From Nocardioides islandensis (GTDB lineage Bacteria; Actinomycetota; Actinomycetes; Propionibacteriales; Nocardioidaceae), in NCBI RefSeq assembly GCF_015352455.1, contig NZ_JADKPN010000001.1, positions 372,001 through 436,000 of the forward strand: a stretch of DNA of 64,000 nucleotides, given 5' to 3'. Below are positions 50,376 to 59,408 of the stretch, piece by piece. The notes below the pieces were generated by a model. That model was given only the letters and a program-made list of their open reading frames with translations, was not told the DNA's origin and made no database searches. How positions within the stretch are numbered: position 1 is the first letter of the stretch; the number at the start of each line of letters is the position of its first letter. The position numbers and the translations under genes were made by a program.

Positions 50376-51272
50376 CTACTTCAGCAGGCCGGCCTTCTTG
50401 GCCAGCTTCTCGGCCAGCTCGGCGGGGTCGAGGGTGCCGGCGAGGATGCGGGACGTCGCCCAGCGCGAGGTGTCGATGCCGGAGAGCTTCTCGAACAGGG
50501 GCAGGTCGGGCGCGAAGCGCTCGGCGAGCCGGAGCACGTCGTCGGCCATCGGCGGGCGGGCGTCGACGTCGGGGCTGGCGTTCTTGGCCTGCGGCGCCGG
50601 CGGGTCGACGAACTTCCCGATCTCGAGGAAGTCGGTCAGCGTGTCGAGCAGGGTGTCCCGGTCGGTCACCACGTCGACGAAGTCGAGGAGCAGCCAGCGC
50701 GAGCGGTCGGGGTAGATCTCGAAGGCGCGCTCGAGCTGGGAGCCGTAGAGGCCACGCGCGACCAGGGCGCGCTTGCGCAGGTCGCCGGGCTGCCAGCCCT
50801 CCGGCACCCGGTCGGGCACGGCGTCGAAGGTGTCCTGCGCGATCGCCTGCGCGAACTGCGGGAACCCCTCGTGCCGGGCGTAGTCCATCTGCCACTGCGA
50901 GAACGCCCGCTCGATGGGGTCGCGGAAGCTGGCGATGAGCTTCATGTCCGGGTCGTAGGCGTGCATGCGCTGCAGGGCGCCGGGCCAGAAGAGGTACGCC
51001 GGGGTGTAGTCGCCGGCGATCTTCTGGCGCTCCGTGCGGCGCGGGGAGTGGTACGCCGAGTAGTCGGGATTCTCCCAGTCCAGGAAGTCCTTGTCGAAGA
51101 AGTGCCGCTCCTTGCGCTCGCCGCGGGCGACGTGGCGGTGGCGCAGCAGGTAGAAGGCGATCGTGCTCGTCGCGGCCTTCTGCACGCCGACCAGCGCGAA
51201 CGTGATGGGCAGCGTGCCCCGGTCCGTGTCCGGAGCGGGGTCGGCGGTGGCGCGGTGTGGCTGGACACTCAT
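50376..51272 (-). CDS. Sulfotransferase domain protein (heparan sulfotransferase-like)
   Basis: This 298-residue PAPS-dependent sulfotransferase resembles the heparan-sulfate N-deacetylase/sulfotransferase branch. The 5-phosphosulfate loop FALVGVQKAATSTIAFYLLR is at about residues 28-47 with the essential lysine. The 3-phosphate site is SFRDPIERAFSQWQMDYARH (about 115-134), with GLYGSQLERAFEIYPDRSRW further on. ATG 51272 follows AGGAGGTG; an ATG nine codons upstream is less likely. It opens the glycan island next to R5 copy a. The acceptor is probably a cell-surface sugar, inferred from the neighbouring glycosyltransferases. Confidence 0.87.
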   Translation of the reverse strand: MSVQPHRATADPAPDTDRGTLPITFALVGVQKAATSTIAFYLLRHRHVARGERKERHFFDKDFLDWENPDYSAYHSPRRTERQKIAGDYTPAYLFWPGALQRMHAYDPDMKLIASFRDPIERAFSQWQMDYARHEGFPQFAQAIAQDTFDAVPDRVPEGWQPGDLRKRALVARGLYGSQLERAFEIYPDRSRWLLLDFVDVVTDRDTLLDTLTDFLEIGKFVDPPAPQAKNASPDVDARPPMADDVLRLAERFAPDLPLFEKLSGIDTSRWATSRILAGTLDPAELAEKLAKKAGLLK

Positions 51273-51390
51273 GTGTCCGAGCACCTCCTGAGTTCGCATT
51301 CAAGGCCGATCGATCGCCCGCCAGTCTCTCATAGAGACGCTCCCGGGCCGCCTTCGGTTCGCCCCGGAGGCCGCGCCCGTGGCCTGCCAG

Positions 51391-51396
51391 TAGCGT
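51391..51396 (+). promoter_or_regulatory. -10 box TAGCGT of a leaderless promoter
   Basis: TAGCGT ends 6 nt before the GTG at 51403, the leaderless spacing. Confidence 0.55.
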
Positions 51397-51402
51397 GCCC
51401 GG

Positions 51403-52545
51403 GTGAGCCTGATCCGCGACCTCAGCGACGACGAGGCGCGCGCCGCGCTGCCGCAGAAGTGGGGCTCGGTCGCACCGGGCGTGATCCCGGCGTACGTCGC
51501 CGAGATGGACTTCGCCCCCGCGCCGGTCGTCCGCGACGTCCTGGTCGACGCCGTACGCCGCGGCGTCACCGGGTACCCGCCGAACGACGACCTCGGCCTC
51601 GGCGCGGCGTTCTCGGCGTTCGCCGGCCGGCACTGGGGCTGGTCGCCGCCGGAGAAGGCGACCGTCGTCACCGGCGACGTGATCGGGGGCATCCACCTGG
51701 CCCTGGACGTGCTCTGCCCGCCGGGCCCGGTCGTGGTGCCGTTGCCGTGCTACCCGCCGTTCCGCGAGGTCGTCGCGGTGGCCGGCCGTGAGCTGGTGCC
51801 GGTCCTCACCGACCCCGACGCCGCCACGGCCGGCCTCGACCTCGAGGGCCTGGAGGGTGCGTTCGCCGGCGGCGCCCGGACGCTGGTCCTCTGCAGCCCG
51901 CACAACCCGCTCGGCCGCGTGTGGACCCGGCCGGAGCTCGAGTCGGTGCGCGACCTGACCGCCCGGTACGGCGTGCGCGTCGTCGTCGACGAGATCCACG
52001 CGCCGCTCGTCCTCCCGGGTGCCACGTTCACGCCGTACCTCTCGGTCGACCCCACCGCCGTCCTCGTCACCAGCCCCTCGAAGGCCTTCAACACCCCGGG
52101 GCTGCATGCGGCGCTGGTGGTCGTGCTGGACCCGGCCGAGCAGGAACGGCTGCGGACCGTGCCGCTGCCGATGAACAACCTGTACTCGCCGCTCGGGATG
52201 CTGGCGGCCGTCGCGGCCTACACCGACGGCGACCCGTGGGTCGCCGACCTCGTGGACCGGCTCGACCAGCAGCGGACCCTGCTGGGCAAGCTGCTCGCCG
52301 AGCGCCTGCCGCAGGCGCGGATGCGGCCGCTCGAGGCGACGTACCTGCCGTGGATCGACCTGCGTGCCTACGGCGTGGACGACCTCGCCGGGCCGGCGCT
52401 CGCGCTGGGGCTCCGCCTCGCACCCGGCCAGAGCTTCCAGCCCGGCCTCCCCGGGCACGCGCGGCTGAACCTCGCCACGTCACCCGAGCGGCTCACCACC
52501 ATCGTGGACCGCCTCGCTGCGAGCATCCAGGCGCCCACTCCTTAG
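51403..52545 (+). CDS. MalY/PatB family PLP-dependent C-S lyase
   Basis: This 380-residue fold-type I aminotransferase-like enzyme of the MalY/PatB branch acts as cystathionine beta-lyase. The PLP lysine is K227 in TSPSKAFNTPGLHA. Other landmarks are YVAEMDFAPAPVV, GVTGYPPNDDLGLG, CSPHNPLGRVWT and VVDEIHAPLVLPG. The length is standard. It begins with a probable leaderless promoter. Its TAG stop at 52543-52545 is also the first half of the -10 box for the next gene. A link to the sulfation genes around it, such as sulfur supply, is possible but unproven. Confidence 0.9.
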   Translation: MSLIRDLSDDEARAALPQKWGSVAPGVIPAYVAEMDFAPAPVVRDVLVDAVRRGVTGYPPNDDLGLGAAFSAFAGRHWGWSPPEKATVVTGDVIGGIHLALDVLCPPGPVVVPLPCYPPFREVVAVAGRELVPVLTDPDAATAGLDLEGLEGAFAGGARTLVLCSPHNPLGRVWTRPELESVRDLTARYGVRVVVDEIHAPLVLPGATFTPYLSVDPTAVLVTSPSKAFNTPGLHAALVVVLDPAEQERLRTVPLPMNNLYSPLGMLAAVAAYTDGDPWVADLVDRLDQQRTLLGKLLAERLPQARMRPLEATYLPWIDLRAYGVDDLAGPALALGLRLAPGQSFQPGLPGHARLNLATSPERLTTIVDRLAASIQAPTP

Positions 52546-52548
52546 GCT
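52543..52548 (+). promoter_or_regulatory. -10 box TAGGCT of the leaderless ugd promoter
   Basis: TAGGCT ends 6 nt before the GTG at 52555. Its first three bases are the stop codon of the preceding gene. Confidence 0.55.
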
Positions 52549-52554
52549 GGGTCC

Positions 52555-53868
52555 GTGAGAACGACGACCATCGGGTGCGGCTACCTCGGGACCACCCATG
52601 CCGCGTGCATGGCCGAGCTCGGGTACGACGTGCTGGGCCTGGAGGTCGACCCGGCGAAGCTGGAGCTGCTCCGCCAGGGGATCGCTCCGGTCTACGAGCC
52701 GGGGCTCTCGGAGATGCTGGCCCGGCACGTGGAGTCCGGCCGGCTGCGGTTCACCGACTCCTACGAGGAGGCCGGGCAGTTCGGCGAGATCCACTTCCTG
52801 TGCCTCGGCACCCCTCAGGCGCGCGACGGCCTGGGCGCGGACACCAGCCAGGTCGAGTACGCCGTGACGCACCTCGCCCCGCACCTCACCGGCTCGGCGA
52901 TCCTGGTCGGCAAGTCGACCGTCCCGGTCGGCACCGCGGAGCGGATGGCCGACATCCTCGACTTCCTGACCCCTGAGGGGGTGGAGTCGGACCTGGCCTG
53001 GAACCCCGAGTTCCTGCGCGAGGCCCACGCCGTCGACGACACCCTCCGCCCGGACCGCATCGTCTTCGGCGTGCGCTCGGAGACCACCGAGAAGCGGCTC
53101 CGCGAGTTCTTCGCCCCGGTGATCGACCACGGCATGCCCGTCGTCGTGACGGACTACGCGACGGCCGAGCTGGTGAAGGTCACCGCCAACTCGTTCCTGG
53201 CCACCAAGATCTCCTTCATCAACGCGGTCGCCGAGGTGTGCGAGGCCGCGGGGGCCGACGTCGTCGCCCTGGCCGACGCGATCGGCTACGACGACCGCAT
53301 CGGTCGCAAGATGCTCGGCTCCGGCGTCGGGTTCGGCGGCGGCTGCCTGCCGAAGGACCTCCGCGCGTTCCAGCACCGCGCCGGCGAGCTCGGCGTCGAC
53401 CACCTGATGACCCTGCTCGGCCAGGTCGACGCCATCAACCAGCACCAGCGCGACCGCGCCCTCCAGATCGCCAAGGCGATGATCGGCGGCCGCCTGCTCG
53501 GCGCCCGCATCGCGGTGTGGGGCGCGGCGTTCAAGCCCGGCACCGACGACGTCCGCGACTCACCCGCCCTGACGATCGCCGGCCAGCTGCACCTGCGCGG
53601 CGCGAAGGTCACCATCCACGACCCCAAGGCGGGCGCGACCGCCGTCGAGATGTTCCCGACGATGGGCTACGCCGACGACCCGGTCGAGGCCTGCCGCGAC
53701 GCCGACCTCGTCCTGCACATGACCGAGTGGCCGGTGTTCCGCGAGGTCGACATCGACGCCGTCTCCGCCGTCGTCGCCCGCAAGCAGCTCCTCGACGGCC
53801 GCAACATCCTCGACCTCAACGCCTGGCGCGCCGCCGGCTGGACCGCCCGGGGCCTCGGCCGCCACTGA
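52555..53868 (+). CDS. ugd: UDP-glucose 6-dehydrogenase
   Basis: This 437-residue UDP-glucose/GDP-mannose dehydrogenase family enzyme oxidises UDP-glucose to UDP-glucuronate with NAD. The Rossmann start is TIGCGYLGTTHAACMAELGY; VGKSTVPVGTAERM and LAWNPEFLREAHAVDD (substrate and NAD contacts) follow. The catalytic cysteine is C264 in GFGGGCLPKDLRAF. The C-terminal WGAAFKPGTDDVRDSPALTI is intact. It supplies an acidic sugar precursor, in keeping with a sulfated or acidic surface glycan from the neighbouring transferases. It ends 7 bp before the R2 element that separates it from the convergent glycosyltransferase genes. Confidence 0.95.
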   Translation: MRTTTIGCGYLGTTHAACMAELGYDVLGLEVDPAKLELLRQGIAPVYEPGLSEMLARHVESGRLRFTDSYEEAGQFGEIHFLCLGTPQARDGLGADTSQVEYAVTHLAPHLTGSAILVGKSTVPVGTAERMADILDFLTPEGVESDLAWNPEFLREAHAVDDTLRPDRIVFGVRSETTEKRLREFFAPVIDHGMPVVVTDYATAELVKVTANSFLATKISFINAVAEVCEAAGADVVALADAIGYDDRIGRKMLGSGVGFGGGCLPKDLRAFQHRAGELGVDHLMTLLGQVDAINQHQRDRALQIAKAMIGGRLLGARIAVWGAAFKPGTDDVRDSPALTIAGQLHLRGAKVTIHDPKAGATAVEMFPTMGYADDPVEACRDADLVLHMTEWPVFREVDIDAVSAVVARKQLLDGRNILDLNAWRAAGWTARGLGRH

Positions 53869-53875
53869 CCCGCCC

Positions 53876-53977
53876 ATGGTGGTCGCGCCGTGAGGCCGGC
53901 CACGGCCGAGCGTGTCGAGACCCTGGTCACCGGGTCTCGACACGGGCTCGCTGGCGCTCGCCCGGCTCGACCACCAT
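53876..53977. repeat. R2 element, copy F (full, intergenic)
   Basis: This 102-bp palindrome has outer arms ATGGTGGTCG / CGACCACCAT and inner arms GTGTCGAGACCC / GGGTCTCGACAC around an 8-nt loop. It fills the gap between two convergent genes exactly: its last base (53977) precedes the TGA stop (53978-53980, reverse strand) of the glycosyltransferase. It is the GTGTCGAGACCC variant of the R2 family. Confidence 0.9.
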
Positions 53978-55579
53978 TCACGGGCGGGGGCGATCGTCGT
54001 CGTCGACCTCGAGCAGGCGGCTGGGGGAGAAGCCGGGCCGGATCTCGGCGACGCGTGACGGGTCCAGCAGGTAGTCGTCGTCGACCTGCCAGGTGTGACC
54101 AGAGGCGTTGCGGCGGAGCAGGTAGCCGAGGCCGTGGGTGCGGTACGTCGCGGCGCCGGCGCGCTGCACGGCCGCGATGAGCTGGGCGTCGACGAAGCGG
54201 CGTACCGACCGGAAGCCGCCGACGGACCGGAGCAGGCCGCGCTCGACCATCATCGTGCCGCCGGCGACGAACGGCGCGTACAGCTCGGCCTTGTGCCCGC
54301 GCCTGACGGTGACGTCCTTCTCGACCAGGTAGTGGAACTCCGCCGGGGCGCCGACCATCTCGGCGCCGGAGTAGGAGCGGGCCAGGAGCAGGTCGGCGAC
54401 GAAGTCGCGGCCGTACCAGTCGTCGTCGTCCATCTTCAGCACCAGGTCCCCGTCGGCGGCCCGGACGCCGGCGTTCAGCACGTCGCCGAACAGCACCGAG
54501 GAGTCCTGGGGTCGCACCACGACCTGCTCGGGCCCGTGCGCGCGCACGACGTCCGGGTCGGGCTCGAAGCCGTGCGCGGCCAGCACCAGCTGCAGGTCGA
54601 CGCCACGCTGCCGGCGTACCTGCCGCAGCGCGAACGCGAGCATCTCCGGACGCCGGGTGGCCAGGACGACGCTCACCGAGGGCTCGGCCGCGACCCGTAC
54701 GCCGATCCGCGCGGCGGTCCGCCGTCGCCAGGAAGCCGTCGACCACGTCGCGTGCGCGATGCGGCGCTGCCGGACCGAGTGCTCCTCGCGCGCCAGCGGG
54801 TCGGCGAGGTCCACCCGTACCTCGGAGTCGTCCAGCACGACCGGGACGCCGGCCATCGAGAGGACCGCCGCCCGCGCCGCGTCCCCCGGCTCCTCGATGC
54901 GACCCGTCACACCGGCCGCGGGTCGCAGCGAGCGCACCACCGCCTCGGTGACACGCTCCCCGCGCAGCGAGGCGAGCTCGACGACCGGGCCGTCCGTCAC
55001 CGCCTCGAAGCCGATGGGGTTGTAGACCCGCTCGTCGTACGGGCCGACGAGGTCCCGACCCACCCGGATCGGCACCCGGCCGGTCACGTGGTGCTCGGCG
55101 AGGGGTCCGTCCGCGGCGAGCACGACGTCGGGAGGGACGTCGCGCTCGGCGACCGACACGACGGGGCCGGACCCGTCGTCGACGACCAGCCCGGCGGCGC
55201 TCCCGACGGCCGGCCACACCGAGAGCCGCCCCAGCTCGCGCACGACGTTGGCGACGCGGACCCCCTGCTCGAACCGGGCCACGACGAGGTACCCGTCGCC
55301 CACCGGCTGTGACCGGAACGCCTTCATCGCCGGCCACTCCGGCCGCGCCACCAGGCCGGGGGCGGCGTCCAGGTCCGCGATCCAGACCGCGACGGCCGGC
55401 GTCCGGACGGCGTGCGGGAGGACCACCGCCCGCAGCGCCGCCCGGTCGGCGACCACGACCAGCACCCGCTGGTACTTGCCCGAGTCACCCACACCCGAGG
55501 CGGACGTCAGCACCAGGTGGTCGCCCGGCTGGTCCAGGAACGACCGGACGGCGTCCGGGTACGACGACGGGTCAGACAT
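53978..55579 (-). CDS. Glycosyltransferase family 2 protein with extra N-terminal domain
   Basis: This 533-residue protein has a GT-A glycosyltransferase 2 domain only in the second half (about 290-490): PSVSVVLATRRPEMLAFALR, then VLKMDDDDWYGRDFVADLLL near residue 385 with the metal-binding acidic run, and GGTMMVERGLLRSVGGF. The first 280 residues form a separate domain with no obvious motif; similar long proteins occur in actinobacterial surface glycan loci. ATG 55579 overlaps the previous stop by 8 bp. Donor and acceptor are unknown. Confidence 0.83.
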   Translation of the reverse strand: MSDPSSYPDAVRSFLDQPGDHLVLTSASGVGDSGKYQRVLVVVADRAALRAVVLPHAVRTPAVAVWIADLDAAPGLVARPEWPAMKAFRSQPVGDGYLVVARFEQGVRVANVVRELGRLSVWPAVGSAAGLVVDDGSGPVVSVAERDVPPDVVLAADGPLAEHHVTGRVPIRVGRDLVGPYDERVYNPIGFEAVTDGPVVELASLRGERVTEAVVRSLRPAAGVTGRIEEPGDAARAAVLSMAGVPVVLDDSEVRVDLADPLAREEHSVRQRRIAHATWSTASWRRRTAARIGVRVAAEPSVSVVLATRRPEMLAFALRQVRRQRGVDLQLVLAAHGFEPDPDVVRAHGPEQVVVRPQDSSVLFGDVLNAGVRAADGDLVLKMDDDDWYGRDFVADLLLARSYSGAEMVGAPAEFHYLVEKDVTVRRGHKAELYAPFVAGGTMMVERGLLRSVGGFRSVRRFVDAQLIAAVQRAGAATYRTHGLGYLLRRNASGHTWQVDDDYLLDPSRVAEIRPGFSPSRLLEVDDDDRPRP

Positions 55580-56501
55580 CGACGGGAGCCCACGACGGCA
55601 GCCGGCGGACCAACGGCCGCTCGGCCCGCGGCAGCCAGGAGTTCGCGACGTGGTCGATCACGTGCACCCCGGACGGTGCCTCGATGCGCACCAGGCCCGG
55701 CACCTCCTCGGCGCGGCCGGCCGCGATCGCGGTGTACACGTCCCACTCACGCGCCTTGCGCGGCGCCCTCGCGCGGTCGAAGTCGCCGGCCGTGCTCCAG
55801 TGCGCGAACTCGTCCGCGTCCAGCCACTTCAGCTCCACGCACAACCCCTCCGGCGCCACGATCCGCTCGGAGCTGTCGGGGAACTCCCGCACCTCCCACT
55901 CGAAGGCCTTCACGAACGTGAACTCCGGCCCCATCGGGTAGACCCACGGTTCGAGGAACTTGTAGCCGAGGTCCAGCCACGCCTCGGAGTCGCTGACGAT
56001 GGACAGCGGGTGCCGCGGGATGGCGACGACCGCGCCGGAGTCCTCCAGCTGCCAGGAGAGGTCCGCGAGGTACGCGACGCCCTCGCGGGTCAGCACCATG
56101 TCGCCGTCCCACTTCATGGAGTAGGTCGTCCGCACGTGCGCGAACGACCAGTTGTAGAAGTGCGTCAGGGAGTGCACGGACTTCGGCGGGGTCGTGAGGT
56201 GCTCCGTGCCGGCCCGGCTGACGCGGAACGGGTACGTCGCCAGCGTGAACCGGTCGCTCGCTCCGACCGAGGCCGCGACCTCACGGGCCACCTCGGCGGT
56301 GCCGTCGTCGGACTCGTTGTCGACGAGCACCACGTGCTGCACCGCCTCGAACATCGGGGGCAGCACCCAGGGCAGGTTGCGGGCCTCGTTCTTCACCCGG
56401 AACACGCACGTGAGCCCGGGGGTCAGCGGCCCGTCGTGCCACGCCCAGCGGACGTCGTACTCGGGATATCCCTCCAGGCAAGGGATGTCGGGGCGCGCCA
56501 A
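55572..56501 (-). CDS. Glycosyltransferase family 2 protein
   Basis: This 309-residue GT2-type enzyme has LTCVFRVKNEARNLPWVLPP at the start of the GT-A fold, a nucleotide-binding VVLVDNESDDGTAEVAREVA, and a metal-binding motif SMKWDGDMVLTREG near residue 132. The rest is typical of the short, soluble or membrane-associated form. The start is TTG 56501, 4 bp after the previous stop, with GGGAG upstream; no other start is near the conserved N-terminus. It is part of a run of four tightly packed reverse-strand genes (53978-59270). Confidence 0.85.
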   Translation of the reverse strand: MARPDIPCLEGYPEYDVRWAWHDGPLTPGLTCVFRVKNEARNLPWVLPPMFEAVQHVVLVDNESDDGTAEVAREVAASVGASDRFTLATYPFRVSRAGTEHLTTPPKSVHSLTHFYNWSFAHVRTTYSMKWDGDMVLTREGVAYLADLSWQLEDSGAVVAIPRHPLSIVSDSEAWLDLGYKFLEPWVYPMGPEFTFVKAFEWEVREFPDSSERIVAPEGLCVELKWLDADEFAHWSTAGDFDRARAPRKAREWDVYTAIAAGRAEEVPGLVRIEAPSGVHVIDHVANSWLPRAERPLVRRLPSWAPVDV

Positions 56502-56505
56502 GGGG

Positions 56506-57612
56506 TCAGCGCTCCCGGCCGATGGCCCTGCGGATGCCGCGTCGCGCGGACGCCGGCACCAGCGCGCGCAGGCCGTGCGGGATCAGGTCCGCTCCCCGCC
56601 CCTCTCCGAGCGGCGGGCGGCCGGCCGCGCCGTCGGCGTACCCCTCGCGGCGCGCGGCCAGGGAGCTCGACGACGCGATCGCCTCGGCCTCCTCGTAGAA
56701 GGAGGCGTACGCCGCCCGCATCTCGTCGAGCCTGGCGTGCACGTCGGGCCGGTCGCCGCCGTCGTCGGCCAGCTTGTCGAGGGCGGCCCAGGTCTCCTCG
56801 GCGATGTCGCGCAGGCGGGCCGGCACGTCGATGTCGTCCCAGGTGAGCTGGACGCGGCGGAGGTCCGGGTCGATGAACTGGTGCACCCGGCGGATGTCGT
56901 TGGCGGACGCGGACTTCACCGCGAACAGGTCGAAGCGCTGGCCGATGCCGAACAGCGGGATCGTCCAGTCGGTGAGCAGATCCTCGTACCGCACGAACGC
57001 CCGCTGCGAGCCCCGGGTCGCGCGCTCGGTGTGCAGCATCATGTTCACCCACGCCGCCGTGCGGTCGGTCTCGCCGAAGCGGGTGGAGTAGTAGCGCTGC
57101 TTGCTGCCGACCACCTCGGTCACCGGGCGGAGCATCGTGACGTACGCCGGGGTGGCCTCGCACCGCAGCGCCGCGGACCGCCAGAGCCCGAGGAACCACG
57201 CCAGCCGCGGGTCCTTGACCACCAGCTCCGGCGCCTCGGCGAACTGCTCCTCGAGCCAGGTGTGCAGCCGCGTGCGCAGCCGTTCGAGGTTGGCCAGCTT
57301 GCCGGCCTCGAACCAGGCGGCCGGGCGGGCGTCGGAGACCGCGACGTTGCAGCGCTGGAGCAGCTCGGTGTGCAGGTCGACGACCCACTGCGGCTCGCCG
57401 AAGCCCTTGGGGTTCGTCTCGTCGGCGACCACCTCGGGCTGCGGCACGTGCATCCCCAGCGTCTGCAGCGCCCCGGACATCGTCGAGGTGCCGCTGCGAC
57501 CCGAGCCGACGACGAACACGACGCGGCGCTTGGGCGGGACGGCGAGCACGCCGGGCTCCGGCGCGGGGTCGGTGGCTCCGTCCTTTGCCGGGTCCATGGC
57601 CGGCCCCGTCAC
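56506..57612 (-). CDS. Sulfotransferase family protein
   Basis: This 368-residue P-loop protein has a sulfotransferase-type 5-phosphosulfate loop VVFVVGSGRSGTSTMSGALQ (about residues 31-50). It also has YVTMLRPVTEVVGSKQRYYS as the likely 3-phosphate strand-helix. The N-terminal start GTG 57612 overlaps the preceding stop by 4 bp; ATG 57597 is an alternative. The protein lacks a transmembrane segment and should be cytosolic. Lying between two glycosyltransferase genes, it probably sulfates a sugar made in the same locus. The C-terminal 60 residues are basic and Ala/Arg-rich. Confidence 0.8.
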   Translation of the reverse strand: MTGPAMDPAKDGATDPAPEPGVLAVPPKRRVVFVVGSGRSGTSTMSGALQTLGMHVPQPEVVADETNPKGFGEPQWVVDLHTELLQRCNVAVSDARPAAWFEAGKLANLERLRTRLHTWLEEQFAEAPELVVKDPRLAWFLGLWRSAALRCEATPAYVTMLRPVTEVVGSKQRYYSTRFGETDRTAAWVNMMLHTERATRGSQRAFVRYEDLLTDWTIPLFGIGQRFDLFAVKSASANDIRRVHQFIDPDLRRVQLTWDDIDVPARLRDIAEETWAALDKLADDGGDRPDVHARLDEMRAAYASFYEEAEAIASSSSLAARREGYADGAAGRPPLGEGRGADLIPHGLRALVPASARRGIRRAIGRER

Positions 57613-59270
57613 CGGCGCCCCAGCAGCGAGGCCAGCCTGGCGCCGAGGGAGCCGGTCGGCCGGGACCGGGGCCCGGGCGCCGTCGCGGATGCCGTCGCGG
57701 CCGGCTTCGCGGCCGGGGCCTCGGCCGGCTCCGCCTCGTCGTCCTCGCGGTCGTTGCCGTCGGGCGCCCCCGGCGCGAGCGGGACGTCGTCGTAGTCCCA
57801 CGCCGCTCGCGGGTCCTCGGCCTTCCCGGCGGTGCCCTGCAGCCGCGGACGGTGCACCTCCTGGCACGGCCAGAACCCGACCTCCGCCGCCTCGAACGTG
57901 AACGCGCCGAACAGCTCGTCGAGCACGTCGTCCAGGAACTCCCCGGACTTGATGACGCGGTGCGCGCGGGCCATCGCGGCGGTGCGCTCGATCCGGGCGA
58001 CCGAGCCGTCGGGCATCCGCACGAGGCGGAGACCGTGGTGGCTGCGCTCCAGGTTGTTGAGCAGGCGGGCGACCGTCTTGTGGGTCGGCGCCCAGTCGGC
58101 GTTCTCGAGCGTCATCCGGAACATCGCCGCGCACCGGCCCTCGGGGAGCTCCTCGACCAGGTGCACGCGCGGGTCCCCGACGTACGACTCGTAGACCAGC
58201 CGCGTGTCGAGCATCGGGTCGTCGAGGGGGTTGCACCGTTCGTCACCGAGCTGGCTCCACGGCCCGACCAGGACCACGCCGAGGTCCGGGAGGGTGCTGT
58301 TGAGGACGGCGTCGACCGTGGCGATGACCGGGTGGAAGTCCAGGCCGCGGGTGTCGAGGACGACCTCGAGGTACGGCACGGAGTAGAGCCGCCCGGCCCG
58401 CCGCTTGTTGCGCAGCTCGGGCAGCCGGTCGGAGAGGAAGACGTCGTTGTAGTCGTTGACCTCGTCGCGGCGCTTCATCACGTTGGTGCGGCCGAGGTGC
58501 CAGGACTTCGCCTCGCGGTCGGGGATGAAGACCGCGCCGGCCTCGCCGAGCCGGTAGCCCAGCGCGATGTCCTCGCCGAGGCGGAGCGAGGTGTCCATGC
58601 CGCCCGAGGAGAGGTACAGGTCGCGGGTCAGGGACGCGGTCGCGCCGACGTGCATGCGCAGCGCGCGCGGGCCGATGGTGCGCAGGTCGTCGAACCGGGC
58701 GTACCACCGCTCGACCCAGTCGTGCAGGTCCTTCTCCTGGCCGACGAAGTAGTCGCCCAGGCGGCCCTCGGCGACCGCGTCGCGGACGCCGGCCGGCGTC
58801 ACGTCGTACAGCGGCTGCGGGTCGACGAACCACTTGTGGCCCAGCACGACGCCGTAGTCGATCTCGTGGTGCCAGCGCAGCTGCGCCTCGACGTGCTCGC
58901 GCTCGGGCAGCATGTCGGCGTCGAGCCAGTGGATGACGTCGCCCTCGGCGGCGATCGCGCCGGTGTGGCAGGCGTTGGCCCGGCCCCAGCCCTGCTCGAC
59001 GCGGATGATGCGCGCGTTGTCGGGCCGGACCTCGGGCAGCTCCAGCGGCGGCTGCCCGGCGTTGGCACCGTCGTCGACGACGATCAGCTCCATGAGGTGG
59101 CTGGGGTAGGACTGCACCGCGAGGCCGGCGAGGACGTAGGGGAGCGTCTGGTGGGCGCCGTACGCCGGCATGACCAGGCTGACGCTGAGGTGCGGCTCCC
59201 ACTGGCCGAGGGGAGGCACGAGCAGGGAGCCCCACTCGTTGCGGCGTACCCGCGGCTGCGAGCTCGTCAT
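57609..59270 (-). CDS. Glycosyltransferase family 2 protein (long)
   Basis: This 553-residue protein has an N-terminal GT2 domain: HLSVSLVMPAYGAHQTLPYV, LIVVDDGANAGQPPLELPE, HWLDADMLPEREHVEAQLRW with DxD at about residue 118, and MKRRDEVNDYNDVFLSDRLP. A C-terminal extension (about 300-490) ends in an Ala/Pro-rich tail. It resembles actinobacterial GT2 proteins found beside sulfotransferases. ATG 59270 follows GGTGGAGG. It is the first of four overlapping or closely spaced genes, presumably one transcript. Confidence 0.85.
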   Translation of the reverse strand: MTSSQPRVRRNEWGSLLVPPLGQWEPHLSVSLVMPAYGAHQTLPYVLAGLAVQSYPSHLMELIVVDDGANAGQPPLELPEVRPDNARIIRVEQGWGRANACHTGAIAAEGDVIHWLDADMLPEREHVEAQLRWHHEIDYGVVLGHKWFVDPQPLYDVTPAGVRDAVAEGRLGDYFVGQEKDLHDWVERWYARFDDLRTIGPRALRMHVGATASLTRDLYLSSGGMDTSLRLGEDIALGYRLGEAGAVFIPDREAKSWHLGRTNVMKRRDEVNDYNDVFLSDRLPELRNKRRAGRLYSVPYLEVVLDTRGLDFHPVIATVDAVLNSTLPDLGVVLVGPWSQLGDERCNPLDDPMLDTRLVYESYVGDPRVHLVEELPEGRCAAMFRMTLENADWAPTHKTVARLLNNLERSHHGLRLVRMPDGSVARIERTAAMARAHRVIKSGEFLDDVLDELFGAFTFEAAEVGFWPCQEVHRPRLQGTAGKAEDPRAAWDYDDVPLAPGAPDGNDREDDEAEPAEAPAAKPAATASATAPGPRSRPTGSLGARLASLLGRR

Positions 59271-59396
59271 TGCCTCCACCCGTTCGGCCGGCGGTGTCCA
59301 GTGTGGTCGGGGCCGCCTCCTCGGTCCGGCAGCCTAGTCCTCCCGTCGAGGCTACGGCACACGGGCGCGCGGCCCACCCACCTAGGCCCCCGCCCC

Positions 59397-59402
59397 TAGA
59401 CT
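59397..59402 (+). promoter_or_regulatory. -10 box TAGACT of a leaderless promoter
   Basis: TAGACT ends 6 nt before the ATG at 59409, the leaderless spacing. Confidence 0.6.
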
Positions 59403-59408
59403 CGCGCC

